The translations under genes and the position numbers were made by a program. Positions 41,758 to 49,880 of a stretch of DNA of 64,000 nt are shown here, one piece after another. The DNA lies in the NCBI GenBank assembly GCA_019323015.1, contig JAHWHY010000001.1, positions 1 to 64,000 on the forward strand, in the 5' to 3' direction. The notes below the pieces were generated by a model. It made no database searches. It saw nothing but the letters and a program-made list of their open reading frames with translations, and was not told the DNA's origin. Every line of letters begins with the position of its first letter. Positions within the stretch are counted from its first letter, which is position 1. This DNA is from Candidatus Woesearchaeota archaeon (lineage in GTDB: Archaea > Nanobdellota > Nanobdellia > Woesearchaeales > ARS49).

Positions 41758-42465
41758 ATGAATTTACAAAATATAGCAGAGTTATGTGGAATTATTTTAG
41801 GGGATGGCAGTTTGCATAAAACTTGCAACAGAATAACAATTATAGGGAGTTGTGAAGATAAATACTATTTCCTTAATCGAGTAGTCCCTCTTTTTAAGAA
41901 AACTTTTGGAAATGTAAATTTAAAAATAAATAAAAATAAAATCAAGAATTCATATAATATAACTCTTGAAAATAAAAAAGTTTTTGATATCTTTGTAAAA
42001 AAATTTGGTATGAATAGAGGTTCAAAAAATAACACGGAAATACCATCCTTTATTATTCGAAATCCTGCGTTAGTGGCGCCATTTTTAAGAGGACTTTTTG
42101 ATACAGATGGATCAATTAAATTTTCAAAGCAAACCAAAAAAATACATTATTATCCACGCATTCAACTCGGTTTTAGAGATTCGCAATTTGCACATCAAGT
42201 AGGTGCGCTTTTGAAGTCTCTTGATTTTAATTTTGGTAAATGGCGGGATAAAAATGATCGTGGCTACGGCCAAAATCCTGCTGAAATGATATTTTATCAC
42301 GTTTCTGGAAAAGAAAACTGCATACGCTGGATGGAACTTATAAAGCCTGCAAACAGTGTTCATGTTACAAAATATCTGTTCTGGCGCAAATATGGCCATT
42401 ATGTCCCGAGATCAACTTTGAAGGAAAGACTATATTATTTAGATAACCCTGAAACTGTTGTTTAG
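41758..42465 (+). CDS. LAGLIDADG homing endonuclease
   Basis: Protein of 235 residues with two LAGLIDADG-type helices: LCGIILGDGSL (about 9-19) and FLRGLFDTDGSI (about 102-113), both keeping the acidic metal ligand. It is free-standing rather than inside an intein or rRNA intron. Base composition is AT-rich like its neighbours. A TTTAAAT box at about 41731 gives a leaderless start. Its position 145 bp from the intron-bearing tRNA-Gln, on the other strand, raises the question of a link, although tRNA BHB introns are too short to contain such a gene. Overlaps dph5 by 4 nt, convergent. Confidence 0.88.
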   Translation: MNLQNIAELCGIILGDGSLHKTCNRITIIGSCEDKYYFLNRVVPLFKKTFGNVNLKINKNKIKNSYNITLENKKVFDIFVKKFGMNRGSKNNTEIPSFIIRNPALVAPFLRGLFDTDGSIKFSKQTKKIHYYPRIQLGFRDSQFAHQVGALLKSLDFNFGKWRDKNDRGYGQNPAEMIFYHVSGKENCIRWMELIKPANSVHVTKYLFWRKYGHYVPRSTLKERLYYLDNPETVV

Positions 42466-43226
42466 TTTTTAAATCTTTCAAGAGCTTCTTCTTCTGCAAA
42501 ATGCATCTTGCCGGGGACAATCAGGCAATGCATTCCAGGGCCAAAATTGTATTTTAGAAGTTCTGAGGCCTTGCCCGCCTTAATCTTCTGGTCTAAAGAA
42601 CCAATCTTTGCACAACCAATGCATGGAGTATTGCTTGTGAAGACCTTCTCATTTCTCCGCATCTCAATCTTAAGAAGAGTGTTGATTGCATCATTGGCTG
42701 TCATGAACCTATTTTCCTTAGGCCTTAAATCCAGAAGCAATAAAGTGTGCAAGCCAATCTTCTGGTTCTCCTTGATTACATCATAAGGAGTCTCTGGCTC
42801 AAAACCTTTCTCAGGAAAAGGAATGCTTGTTGTCTTGCCAAACTTGTAAACCTGCAGTCCAGTAACACCAATAGCTGAGATAATTGATGTGTTGTGGACA
42901 ATCTGTGTCTTTATTCCTAATTTATTTGCTCTCATCAACAAATCCATATGAGTTGTTGCTCCAAAAGGATCACCAACAACAAGAAAAGCAACACTCTTGT
43001 CTTTAGCATCTTTAAGGATAGTTTTTTCTGGTTCTTTCTCAACCATATCCCTGTCAGCGAGAATAATCTTCTTTTCGTATAACTTTTCAAGATAACTAAT
43101 CGGGCAATTAAGAACAGCAGTGTAGTTTTCCAAATACACAACATCTGCTTTCTTGACAAGATTCAGACCCTTAACACTGATGTCTTTCTCGTCATTTAAT
43201 CCAAGTCCTATGAAGTGTAGTGTCAT
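42462..43226 (-). CDS. dph5: diphthine synthase
   Basis: SAM-dependent methyltransferase of 254 residues that methylates the diphthamide intermediate on elongation factor 2. Family features: MTLHFIGLGLNDEKDISVKGL, VYLENYTAVL, VVGDPFGATTHMDLL (SAM loop), HNTSIISAIGVTGLQVYKFGKT, PFPEKG and the C-terminal FGPGMHCLIVPG. Length is typical. A fragment of the partner Dph2 occurs at 56876. Monocistronic with a promoter near 43250. Confidence 0.96.
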   Translation of the reverse strand: MTLHFIGLGLNDEKDISVKGLNLVKKADVVYLENYTAVLNCPISYLEKLYEKKIILADRDMVEKEPEKTILKDAKDKSVAFLVVGDPFGATTHMDLLMRANKLGIKTQIVHNTSIISAIGVTGLQVYKFGKTTSIPFPEKGFEPETPYDVIKENQKIGLHTLLLLDLRPKENRFMTANDAINTLLKIEMRRNEKVFTSNTPCIGCAKIGSLDQKIKAGKASELLKYNFGPGMHCLIVPGKMHFAEEEALERFKN

Positions 43227-43329
43227 ATTATGTTAAATAGAATCCGGGTTTAAAAAGGTTGGTTTTTCAACTGTTTTAAAATGAAAATTTGCAAAAAACT
43301 TTATAAATAATGTTCTGCTATCCAAAACC

Positions 43330-43857
43330 ATGATTATAAACATTGGCTCTAAAAATCCTGCTAAAACCACAGCAATAGAAGAAGCAGTCAGAAACTACGA
43401 TTGCTCAAATGATGCTGAATTTTGCCACATCAAAGCAGACTCTGAAGTTGCTGACCAGCCAAGGTCTTTTGAAGAAACATTCAGGGGAGCGAAAAACCGC
43501 GCCAAAAACGCATTTAATGCCTGTGATTTAAGTGTAGGACTAGAATCCGGCATAATGGAAATGCCTGAAAACATTCACATGAATTTTACTGTTTGTGCAC
43601 TTTATGACGGAAAAAAATATTTTTTAGGAATCTCTTCAGGATTTGTAATTCCAACCAAAGTTATTGACGGCATTATTAACCAAGGCCTTGAAATGCAGGA
43701 TGCAGTCTACAAAGCAGGACTGACTCATAATCCTAAAATAGGATCTGATGAAGGCATAATTGGCGTTTTAACAAAAGGCCGCTTACCAAGAAAAGACTAT
43801 GCAAAGCAAGCAGTATTCATGGCATTAACCCAGATGTATAATCAAGACCTGTATTAA
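43330..43857 (+). CDS. YjjX-family inosine/xanthosine triphosphatase
   Basis: Protein of 175 residues of the DUF84/YjjX family, which hydrolyses non-canonical ITP/XTP. Diagnostic: INIGSKNPAKTTAIEEAV at the N-terminus, QPRSFEETFRGAKNRA, SVGLESGI (conserved Glu), KIGSDEGIIGVLTKGRLPRKDYAKQAV. A TTTATAAATA box sits just upstream (about 43301). Convergent with ftsZ across a hairpin-rich spacer. Confidence 0.9.
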   Translation: MIINIGSKNPAKTTAIEEAVRNYDCSNDAEFCHIKADSEVADQPRSFEETFRGAKNRAKNAFNACDLSVGLESGIMEMPENIHMNFTVCALYDGKKYFLGISSGFVIPTKVIDGIINQGLEMQDAVYKAGLTHNPKIGSDEGIIGVLTKGRLPRKDYAKQAVFMALTQMYNQDLY

Positions 43858-43889
43858 GAATAGCTCTAACCTTTAATTTGACTAACTGA

Positions 43890-43925
43890 ATAAAAAAGAA
43901 ACCCCGCGCGTGTGGTTCGCGGGGT
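43890..43925 (-). terminator. strong hairpin plus T-run downstream of ftsZ
   Basis: ACCCCGCG (43901-43908) pairs with CGCGGGGT (43918-43925) around a 9-nt loop, unusually GC-rich for this genome. On the ftsZ strand it is followed by TTTCTTTTTTATT, so it should end the ftsZ transcript. On the other strand it follows the YjjX gene, so it may serve both. Confidence 0.6.
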
Positions 43926-43939
43926 AACTTGCGTTTTTT

Positions 43940-44010
43940 GCCTTCATTAAACTTGATTGGGGGTGGTATAATGAAGGCAAAGAAAAACACCGGCTGAATC
44001 GCTTCAGCCT
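43940..44010. repeat. two further perfect hairpins between YjjX and ftsZ
   Basis: GCCTTCATT (43940-43948) pairs with AATGAAGGC (43970-43978), and GGCTGAA-TCGC-TTCAGCC is at 43993-44010. With the terminator hairpin they make three stable stems in 110 bp, all within the presumed ftsZ 3' untranslated region (or a small RNA). Confidence 0.5.
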
Positions 44011-44038
44011 GCTTCACCAAAGACCAAAGGGGGTGAAC

Positions 44039-45106
44039 TTAATTGATGATTTCTATGCCTAGGGTCTCTTCAAGCTCAGCCTTGGCAGCTGCCTTGCTTG
44101 TTGCTGTGGTCTTGCCAACAATCCATGGTGAGTTAACACCGGTCACGATTGTCATAACCATCAGCTTTCCTTTCATCTCTTCAGAGACTCTTGCTCCCCA
44201 AATTACGTTTGCATCCTCGTCTAGGCTCTCTGTGACAAGCTCTCCAACCTTGTTGATTTCCTCCAAGGTCATGTCTGGGCCGCCACTGATGTGAAGAAGC
44301 GCGCCTGTGGCTCCAGTGTAATCAATATCAAGCAAAGGATTTTCCAGAGCACCTTTAACAGCTTCCTCAACCTTGTTATTTGTGTCAGAGCTGCCAACAC
44401 CAATTGCAGCAACTCCTCCATTTGTCATGATTGTCTTGACGTCTGCATAATCCAAGTTAACAAGGCTTGGCACTGCAATTGTCTCAACAATTCCCTTAAT
44501 CATTGTAGCAATCAATTCATTTGCAACTGAGAATGCCTGCTGTATAGGCAGGTTTCCTGCAATAGTAACTAGCCTGTTGTTGTCTATTACAATAACTGTG
44601 TCAGAATACTTTCTTAACTGTTCAAGTCCAAACTCAGCTTTCTCAATTCTTGCACGCTCAATATTAAAAGGCATAGTCACTGTACCAATGACAATAGCGC
44701 CCATATCTTTAGCAAGCTGTGCAATAACTGGTGCAGATCCTGTACCAGTTCCACCTCCTAATCCCGCGCAAACAAAAGCCATGTCAGCTCCTTTTAGAGC
44801 AGCTTTCAATTCATTAATGCTTTCTTGAGCAGCTTCTGCGCCTTTTTGCGGAAAGCCGCCGCAACCAAGGCCGCGAGTGCATTCCTTACCTATTATAAAC
44901 TTCTTATCTGCTTCTGAAATATTCAAGTGCTGCTTGTCTGTGTTACAAGCAAGAATTTCAGCTCCCTTGATTCCTCTTTTGTAGAGCCAGGAAACCATAT
45001 TATTTCCTCCTCCACCAGAGCCAATCACTTTTATATTTGCCTGACCAACTTGTAGGCCATCTGTATTTAGGTCTTGTTTCTTTGCGTTTTCTAGGATTAC
45101 ATCCAT
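44039..45106 (-). CDS. ftsZ: cell division protein FtsZ
   Basis: Tubulin-like GTPase of 355 residues forming the division ring. Start chosen at ATG 45106 (MDVILENAKKQDL): the GGGGGG RBS ends 6 nt before it, whereas the ATG at 45112 touches the RBS. GTP motifs: VIGSGGGGNNMVSWL, the tubulin signature GLGGGTGTGSAPV, VIDNNRL and the T7 synergy loop NLDYADVKTIM with the catalytic aspartate. The chain ends soon after the C-terminal domain (ETLGIEIIN), with no conserved C-terminal tail. A TATA box (ACATATAAAC on the reverse strand, about 45177-45186) gives a leader of about 50 nt. Confidence 0.97.
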   Translation of the reverse strand: MDVILENAKKQDLNTDGLQVGQANIKVIGSGGGGNNMVSWLYKRGIKGAEILACNTDKQHLNISEADKKFIIGKECTRGLGCGGFPQKGAEAAQESINELKAALKGADMAFVCAGLGGGTGTGSAPVIAQLAKDMGAIVIGTVTMPFNIERARIEKAEFGLEQLRKYSDTVIVIDNNRLVTIAGNLPIQQAFSVANELIATMIKGIVETIAVPSLVNLDYADVKTIMTNGGVAAIGVGSSDTNNKVEEAVKGALENPLLDIDYTGATGALLHISGGPDMTLEEINKVGELVTESLDEDANVIWGARVSEEMKGKLMVMTIVTGVNSPWIVGKTTATSKAAAKAELEETLGIEIIN

Positions 45107-45223
45107 TTGCATCCCCCCTTTTGGTTTTGTCTTTTTTAATCTATATATCCCCACATAACTTTTACACTTACGAAATGTTTATATGTGAGTTGACTTTAAT
45201 TTTTCCCAGAACGAGGGGTTTAT

Positions 45224-45354
45224 GATAAGTTTGCGCCAACAAATTTATCTGAGAGAAATCACATTCGTTCAACTAATACTAAACGCCAAATTAGTATTTC
45301 GCCAAAATATTTACGCTAAAATTTAAACTGAGTTCGCCAAAACTCTGTTTAAAA
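45224..45354. repeat. array of hairpins with a common CGCCAA loop
   Basis: Hairpin 1: GATAAGTTTG-CGCCAA-CAAATTTATC (45224-45249, 10 bp, one G-T). Hairpin 2: AATACTAA/TTAGTATT (45275-45298) around A-CGCCAA-A. Hairpin 3: AGTATT/AATATT (45293-45311) around TCGCCAA, overlapping hairpin 2. Hairpin 4: TTTAAAC-T-GAGTT / AACTC-T-GTTTAAA (45322-45353) around CGCCAA. A related CGCTAA is at 45314-45319. All loops have the same orientation although the stems are unrelated. The array lies upstream of the ftsZ promoter in the 321-bp gap 45107-45427; a TATA-like TTTATATA on the reverse strand near 45385-45392 could make an RNA from it. No reading frame is visible. Confidence 0.65.
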
Positions 45355-45427
45355 TTAATATTTCTTTTAATTAATAAATCAGGTATATAAACATTTTTGT
45401 GATACAAAATATATTTTAAAAACTATA

Positions 45428-46063
45428 CTACTTTTTTTTATTCTCGATAACTTTCCTGAACATCTCTTTGCCTTTCTTGATTGCCGACTGAACATGCTCT
45501 CCATAGTAACCAAGGAAAGCAGCAAGATCCTTAATCCTGTTGCCGTATTGCTCTATAAACGCGATGTTTTCAGTCTTAAACTTCTGAGGCATCGCAGGTT
45601 TTTCAGCAGCATAACCAATTGTTATGACTGCCTGCGGAGAGGCATCAGCAGGAATATTCAGGGCTTTTCTAAGCATGCTTTCTTCAAAAGCACCAACCCA
45701 GCAAGAACCAAGACCTTGATCTGTTGCAGCTAGAAGCATGTTCTCAATAGCTGCAGCACTATTGTGCCTGCAGTATATTTTTTCACCTTTCTCGCCATAG
45801 AAAGTTGCAACCTTCTTAGGCTGGCCCACGACAACAATATGCACAGGAGCATCCTGCATCCAGTATTGTTTTACACAAGCCTCTGCAATCTTTTTCCTTG
45901 AATCTTCTTTTGTGACAAGAATGAATCTCCAGTCCTGAACATTGCCAGCATTAGGAGCTAATCGACCAGCATCCAGGATATTACCCACTTTTTCAAACTC
46001 AACAGGAACATCCATGTACTTCCTTATACTTCTTCTCAATCTTATAGCTTCGAGTGTTTCCAT
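45428..46063 (-). CDS. nitroreductase family flavoprotein
   Basis: FMN-dependent oxidoreductase-like protein of 211 residues. Family signs: METLEAIRLRRSIRKYMDVPV, LDAGRLAPNAGNVQDWRFILV (FMN phosphate and ribityl contacts), NSAAAIENMLLAATDQGLGSCWVGAF and AVITIGYAAEKP. A hydride acceptor cannot be predicted; members reduce nitro-compounds, quinones or act in dehalogenation. Its stop precedes the CGCCAA array. Divergent from the DNA ligase gene with 42 bp between starts. Confidence 0.92.
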   Translation of the reverse strand: METLEAIRLRRSIRKYMDVPVEFEKVGNILDAGRLAPNAGNVQDWRFILVTKEDSRKKIAEACVKQYWMQDAPVHIVVVGQPKKVATFYGEKGEKIYCRHNSAAAIENMLLAATDQGLGSCWVGAFEESMLRKALNIPADASPQAVITIGYAAEKPAMPQKFKTENIAFIEQYGNRIKDLAAFLGYYGEHVQSAIKKGKEMFRKVIENKKK

Positions 46064-46105
46064 TCTAGAAACTTTTTTAAACAGACCTGATATATATTCT
46101 TTTCG

Positions 46106-47866
46106 ATGAAATATCTGGCGTTAGTGGGGGTATATGAACAATTAGAGGGAACTTCTAAAAGACTAGAGAAAACCTTCTACTTATCAGAATTCCTGAAAAC
46201 AGTTCCTCTTGAGGAAATGGGCACTGTGATGCTGCTTGTTCAAGGCAAAGTCTTTCCTGCATGGGATGAGAGAAAAATAGGAATGGCAGCAAGATTACTG
46301 CTGAAATCAATCAACATAGCATCTGGAATTGACACAGCAGAGATAGAGAAAGAATGGAAAAAAACAGGAGACCTTGGGAAGACAGCAGAGAATATCATTG
46401 GCAAGAAAAAACAAGCAACACTCTTTGTTGCAGAACTAACTATTGAAAAAGTTTTTGCAAACCTTCAGAAACAAGCAACAATAGAAGGAGCAGGAACAGT
46501 TGACAAGAAGGTTAAGCTGATTGCAGAGTTATTGACAAGCGCCAAACCAAAAGAAGCAAAGTACATAATTAGAACAGTTCTAGAAGATCTAAGAGTTGGT
46601 TTGGGAGCAGGAACAGTAAGAGACGCAATAACCTGGGCATTTTTTGGAAAAGAGATAGGATTCCAGTACGACAAAAAAGAGAACAAACTAGAGGTTCCAG
46701 ATAGGGAGAAATACAATTCTTATGTTGAAGCTGTGCAGGAAGCAATAGATGTTGCAAATGATTTTGCAATGGTTGCAAAAAAAGCACGAAAAGGATTAGA
46801 AGGATTGAAAGAAATCAGCCTAGAACCAGGAAAACCAGTAAAAGTAATGCTGTATCAAAAAGTCAAGACAATGCAAGATGCATTTGAAAAAGTAGGAAAA
46901 CCAGCTGCATTTGAATATAAATATGATGGCTTTAGATTGCAGATACACAAGCACAATGGAAAAATATCCTTGTTTACTCGCAGGTTAGATGAAGTCACAA
47001 AACAATTTCCAGATGTTGTCAAATTTGTGGAAGAGAATGTTTCTGGAGACTCTTTTATTATAGACTCAGAAGCAGTAGGGTATGATGCTAATACTAAGAA
47101 ATATACTGCATTTCAGAACATCTCCCAAAGAATAAGAAGAAAATATGACATAGCATCAATGGCTGAAAAATTTCCTGTGGAATTAGATGTTTTTGATGTT
47201 ATTTACTTTAATGGCGAGAACCTGATTAAACAACCATTTTCTGAAAGAAGAAAAATAGTTGAACAGATAGTGCAGTCAATAGAGTTATGCATAAAACCTG
47301 CAGTGCAATTGATTACAGATGATGAAACAACTGCAGAAGCATTTTACCAAAAATCACTAGAGGCAGGAAACGAAGGAGTAATGATCAAGAATTTAGAAGG
47401 CGTGTATAAGCCAGGTTCTAGAGTAGGTTATGGAGTCAAGCTAAAACCAACAATGGATACACTAGAAGTTGTGATTGTTGGTGCAGAGTATGGAGAAGGA
47501 AAACGGTCTGCATGGCTTGCTAGTTTTATTATTGCAATCAGGGACCCTGATACAGATGAAGTCTTGGAGATTGGCCGCGTAGGAACAGGAATAAAAGAAA
47601 AAGATGAAGAAGGGCTGAGTTTTGGGCAATTAACAGAGATGCTAAAACCATTAATCATTAAAGAAGAAGGCAAAATAGTTTATGTTAAGCCAGAGATAGT
47701 AATTGAAGTTGATTATGAAGAAATACAGGCAAGCCCAACATATAAATCAGGATTTGCGCTACGATTTCCAAGGTTTGTTAAGTTACGCGAGGACAGAGGA
47801 GTTGGTGATATTAACACACTAGAAGAAGTTGAGATGCTTTACGAAGCACAAAGAGGAAGAGGATGA
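46106..47866 (+). CDS. lig: ATP-dependent DNA ligase
   Basis: Archaeal replicative DNA ligase of 586 residues. The adenylated lysine is Lys272 in EYKYDGFR (KxDG motif I); motif III FIIDSEAVG, motif IV EGVMIKNL and motif V GYGVKLKP follow in order, and the OB-fold C-terminus ends DINTLEEVEMLY. An N-terminal DNA-binding domain (about 1-240) is present, giving the usual length of about 560-600. Overlaps the downstream DUF3850 gene by 4 nt (ATGA). Confidence 0.97.
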   Translation: MKYLALVGVYEQLEGTSKRLEKTFYLSEFLKTVPLEEMGTVMLLVQGKVFPAWDERKIGMAARLLLKSINIASGIDTAEIEKEWKKTGDLGKTAENIIGKKKQATLFVAELTIEKVFANLQKQATIEGAGTVDKKVKLIAELLTSAKPKEAKYIIRTVLEDLRVGLGAGTVRDAITWAFFGKEIGFQYDKKENKLEVPDREKYNSYVEAVQEAIDVANDFAMVAKKARKGLEGLKEISLEPGKPVKVMLYQKVKTMQDAFEKVGKPAAFEYKYDGFRLQIHKHNGKISLFTRRLDEVTKQFPDVVKFVEENVSGDSFIIDSEAVGYDANTKKYTAFQNISQRIRRKYDIASMAEKFPVELDVFDVIYFNGENLIKQPFSERRKIVEQIVQSIELCIKPAVQLITDDETTAEAFYQKSLEAGNEGVMIKNLEGVYKPGSRVGYGVKLKPTMDTLEVVIVGAEYGEGKRSAWLASFIIAIRDPDTDEVLEIGRVGTGIKEKDEEGLSFGQLTEMLKPLIIKEEGKIVYVKPEIVIEVDYEEIQASPTYKSGFALRFPRFVKLREDRGVGDINTLEEVEMLYEAQRGRG

Positions 47867-48144
47867 AACGCGTTGAGAAAAAAGTACAAAAAGAGTATTT
47901 TGAAGCCATACTAGACGGCAGAAAAAGATTTGAAGTAAGATTAGCTGATTTTGACTGTGAACCAGGAGACTTGCTTGTTCTTAAAGAGCAAGTGGGTGAT
48001 GAATTAACTGGAAGAGAGATAGAGTGCGAAGTCTTGTATGAGTTTAATACAAAAGATATTGAAAAATTTTATAGTAAAGAAGACATAGAAAAACACGGAT
48101 TGGCGATATTAGCTATAAGGAAGAAGTTTGAATTCAAGAAATAA
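47863..48144 (+). CDS. ASCH-like (DUF3850) protein
   Basis: Protein of 93 residues resembling DUF3850, part of the ASCH/PUA-like superfamily implicated in RNA binding. Pattern: VQKEYFEAILDGRKRFEVRLADFDCEPGDLLVLKEQ ... LTGREIECEVLYEF, with the typical K-x-x-E-x-R and GD-x-L segments. Translationally coupled to DNA ligase (ATGA overlap), and convergent with a membrane protein gene (11-nt overlap). Confidence 0.8.
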   Translation: MKRVEKKVQKEYFEAILDGRKRFEVRLADFDCEPGDLLVLKEQVGDELTGREIECEVLYEFNTKDIEKFYSKEDIEKHGLAILAIRKKFEFKK

Positions 48145-48550
48145 AACTATTTTTTTTCAAAAACAAAACAATACTGCCAATCAAGCCAATCAAAAACGTA
48201 ACAGGACAAACTAAAACACCAATCAAAAAATAACCAACATGAAGCCACTCAGTCAAGTATCTTAACACAGCAATATCAGCCCAAATAATATTCAAGGCAT
48301 AAAAGAAATTATGAAATACAACAAACAGGACAAAACAAGAAGAGGAAATGCCTGTAAGCAAAAGAAAAAACTTAAGCCAGCCTTTTACTTTTTCCTTTAA
48401 AGTGAAAATAACCAATAAAACACCCAGCAAGAAAAACAAACCAATTGCAGGGAGGAATGGAATTTTTCCAATAATTCCTGTGAAAATACTTGCAAATATA
48501 ATAAGTCCTAATACAATCAATGCCCAAAAAGTTATTTTTGCTAGTTTCAT
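48134..48550 (-). CDS. four-helix membrane protein, unknown
   Basis: Predicted integral membrane protein of 138 residues with four hydrophobic helices (about 7-27, 31-50, 59-85 and 105-131) and short loops. No motif recognised. The 3' end overlaps the DUF3850 gene by 11 nt. Start ATG 48550 with TATA-like ATAAACTTT upstream. Confidence 0.6.
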   Translation of the reverse strand: MKLAKITFWALIVLGLIIFASIFTGIIGKIPFLPAIGLFFLLGVLLVIFTLKEKVKGWLKFFLLLTGISSSCFVLFVVFHNFFYALNIIWADIAVLRYLTEWLHVGYFLIGVLVCPVTFLIGLIGSIVLFLKKNSFIS

Positions 48551-48602
48551 GATAAAAGTTTATTAACGTAAATAGTCCTACCAGGACCACTATAATTTAT
48601 AA

Positions 48603-49547
48603 TTAATATTTGGTATACTTAATAATTCTTTTTTTGTTAGCCTCTTGATCAAATAAAATCATTTTTCCCATATTTTGGACAAGTATGTTTGGCTCGCCAG
48701 TTTTATACGGTTTACGATTGTAATGTATCGCCTCTGCATATTCGTTTTTCCAATCAAAAACAATCTTTAAAAATACAAGGAAATCATGAGGGCATCTCTC
48801 AAATGACTCCAACGCCTTCTGCAAAAGAGAATACTCTGACTCTAATATAAACGTAAATGGACATAGTACAAATTTTCCCTGAACCGTGTCTTTGAACAGA
48901 GTATATGCCATCATTACATTATGACAGACTGCAATGTATAATGTCCAATAACCTTCAGACATATCATTTACATCAACAGTAAACAATTTGTTAAAAGCAG
49001 TTTGCCGGTTTTCCCAGAAATCCAAAGGAACATCAGCTTTTGCAAGCTTGCCTTTTGAAAACTGTTTGCAACTGTTGTCACGAGCACATATCAGCCAGTA
49101 GGGAGAATTTTGCTTTATTTTTGCATACAATTCTTCAGGAGACTCGGGCTTTTGTTCTAGAATGATTATCGCACTTTGTAACAACTCAGATATCTTTGAC
49201 CACAACGAATCAATTTCAGCGTCCAACTTTTCTTGCCTTTTTTCCTTATTTTTACTTTTTTCATGCTCAAGAGAAATCGCTACACAAATAGTTGTAAGTT
49301 CTTCAATCTTGCCCAGATACCCGCGTGCCTTGCCAGTTGCTGCGAAAGCCTGCAATATCTGAGGCTTGTTTTCTGCAAATTCTTTTGGAAACTCTTTCTT
49401 AAGCTCGCCTAAAAGCAACTTATCTAAAACAGCAGATCCGACGTGCATGTTTTCCTTTGCTTTTTCAAACTCTTTTTTTTTAATAAGCTGCCTAATGTTT
49501 TCTAAATGAATACGCACTTGTTCAATCTTCTCCTGATATGAAGCCAT
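48603..49547 (-). CDS. hypothetical protein
   Basis: Unrecognised cytoplasmic protein of 314 residues. The first 140 residues are helical, with repeated Lys/Glu helices (IEQVRIHLENIRQLIKKKEFEKAKENM looks TPR-like). The second half is richer in aromatic residues (WTLYIAVCHNVMMAYTLFKD, CPFTFILESEYSLL) and resembles a helical globular domain. No membrane segment. Leaderless promoter likely (ATTTAAGT near 49570). Confidence 0.55.
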   Translation of the reverse strand: MASYQEKIEQVRIHLENIRQLIKKKEFEKAKENMHVGSAVLDKLLLGELKKEFPKEFAENKPQILQAFAATGKARGYLGKIEELTTICVAISLEHEKSKNKEKRQEKLDAEIDSLWSKISELLQSAIIILEQKPESPEELYAKIKQNSPYWLICARDNSCKQFSKGKLAKADVPLDFWENRQTAFNKLFTVDVNDMSEGYWTLYIAVCHNVMMAYTLFKDTVQGKFVLCPFTFILESEYSLLQKALESFERCPHDFLVFLKIVFDWKNEYAEAIHYNRKPYKTGEPNILVQNMGKMILFDQEANKKRIIKYTKY

Positions 49548-49602
49548 ATCCAGTACTATAATTAAAGGATATTTAAGTTTTTCTTAAGAATAATTAGATT
49601 GT

Positions 49603-49740
49603 AGTAATAGAATACGCCCCTGCGGAGAAGCAAACCAAATTTTTAGGAAAGATTTGATAAAAACTGCGCGACACAAGGTCGCGAGTGCGAAGTTTCTTTA
49701 TACCGAAATTCGCAGTAATAGAATACGCCCCTGCGGAGAA
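49603..49740. repeat. tRNA-linked repeat, copy A, with 27-bp direct repeats
   Basis: The same 27-bp sequence is present at 49603-49629 and 49714-49740 (111 bp apart, perfect). The right copy contains the last 14 nt of tRNA-Arg; the left copy is therefore a tRNA 3'-end remnant. Between them lie an imperfect palindrome CAAATTTTT/AAGATTTG (49636-49655), the hairpin CGCGAC-ACAAG-GTCGCG (49667-49683) and GCGAA ... TTCGC arms (49686-49713). The same arrangement recurs near 54.06 and 55.6 kb. Confidence 0.75.
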
Positions 49741-49818
49741 TCGAACTCCGGTTTTACGGACCGCAACCGTACGTACTTTATGGCTGCCTGTTAGCAGTAT
49801 CCACTATACTACAGGGGC
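49726..49818 (-). tRNA. tRNA-Arg(GCG) with D-loop intron
   Basis: On the reverse strand: acceptor GCCCCTG/CAGGGGC, D-stem GTA/TAC, anticodon arm TACGG-TTGCGGT-CCGTA (anticodon GCG), T-arm CGGAG-TTCGATT-CTCCG, discriminator G, no CCA. A 21-nt insert (49778-49798) fits an intron in the D-loop: 4-bp helix GTGG:CCAT (one G-T), bulges ATA and AAA, inner hairpin CTGC/GCAG. After removal the D-loop is TAGTGGATAG and position 26 is G, both normal. An alternative cut after the D-arm is possible because of the GTACGTAC repeat, but gives a too-short D-loop. Confidence 0.85.
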
Positions 49819-49880
49819 ATAAGAATACTAACTAATTCTTGGTTTAAAAAACTATCTTTTAGAAAAAAGAGAAATAAAAA

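Noticed and set aside
45155..45223. Longer ftsZ start at 45154 or 45112
   Set aside because: 45154 precedes the RBS and gives a non-conserved N-terminus; 45112 touches the GGGGGG RBS. ATG 45106 has correct spacing.
45224..45354. CRISPR or integron attC array
   Set aside because: Only the 6-nt loop repeats; there are no constant repeats with spacers and no cas or integrase gene near.
49603..49740. Complete integrated element with attL/attR
   Set aside because: The 27-bp direct repeats at tRNA-Arg look like att sites, but just 84 bp lie between them and there is no integrase, so at most this is a scar or a non-autonomous element.
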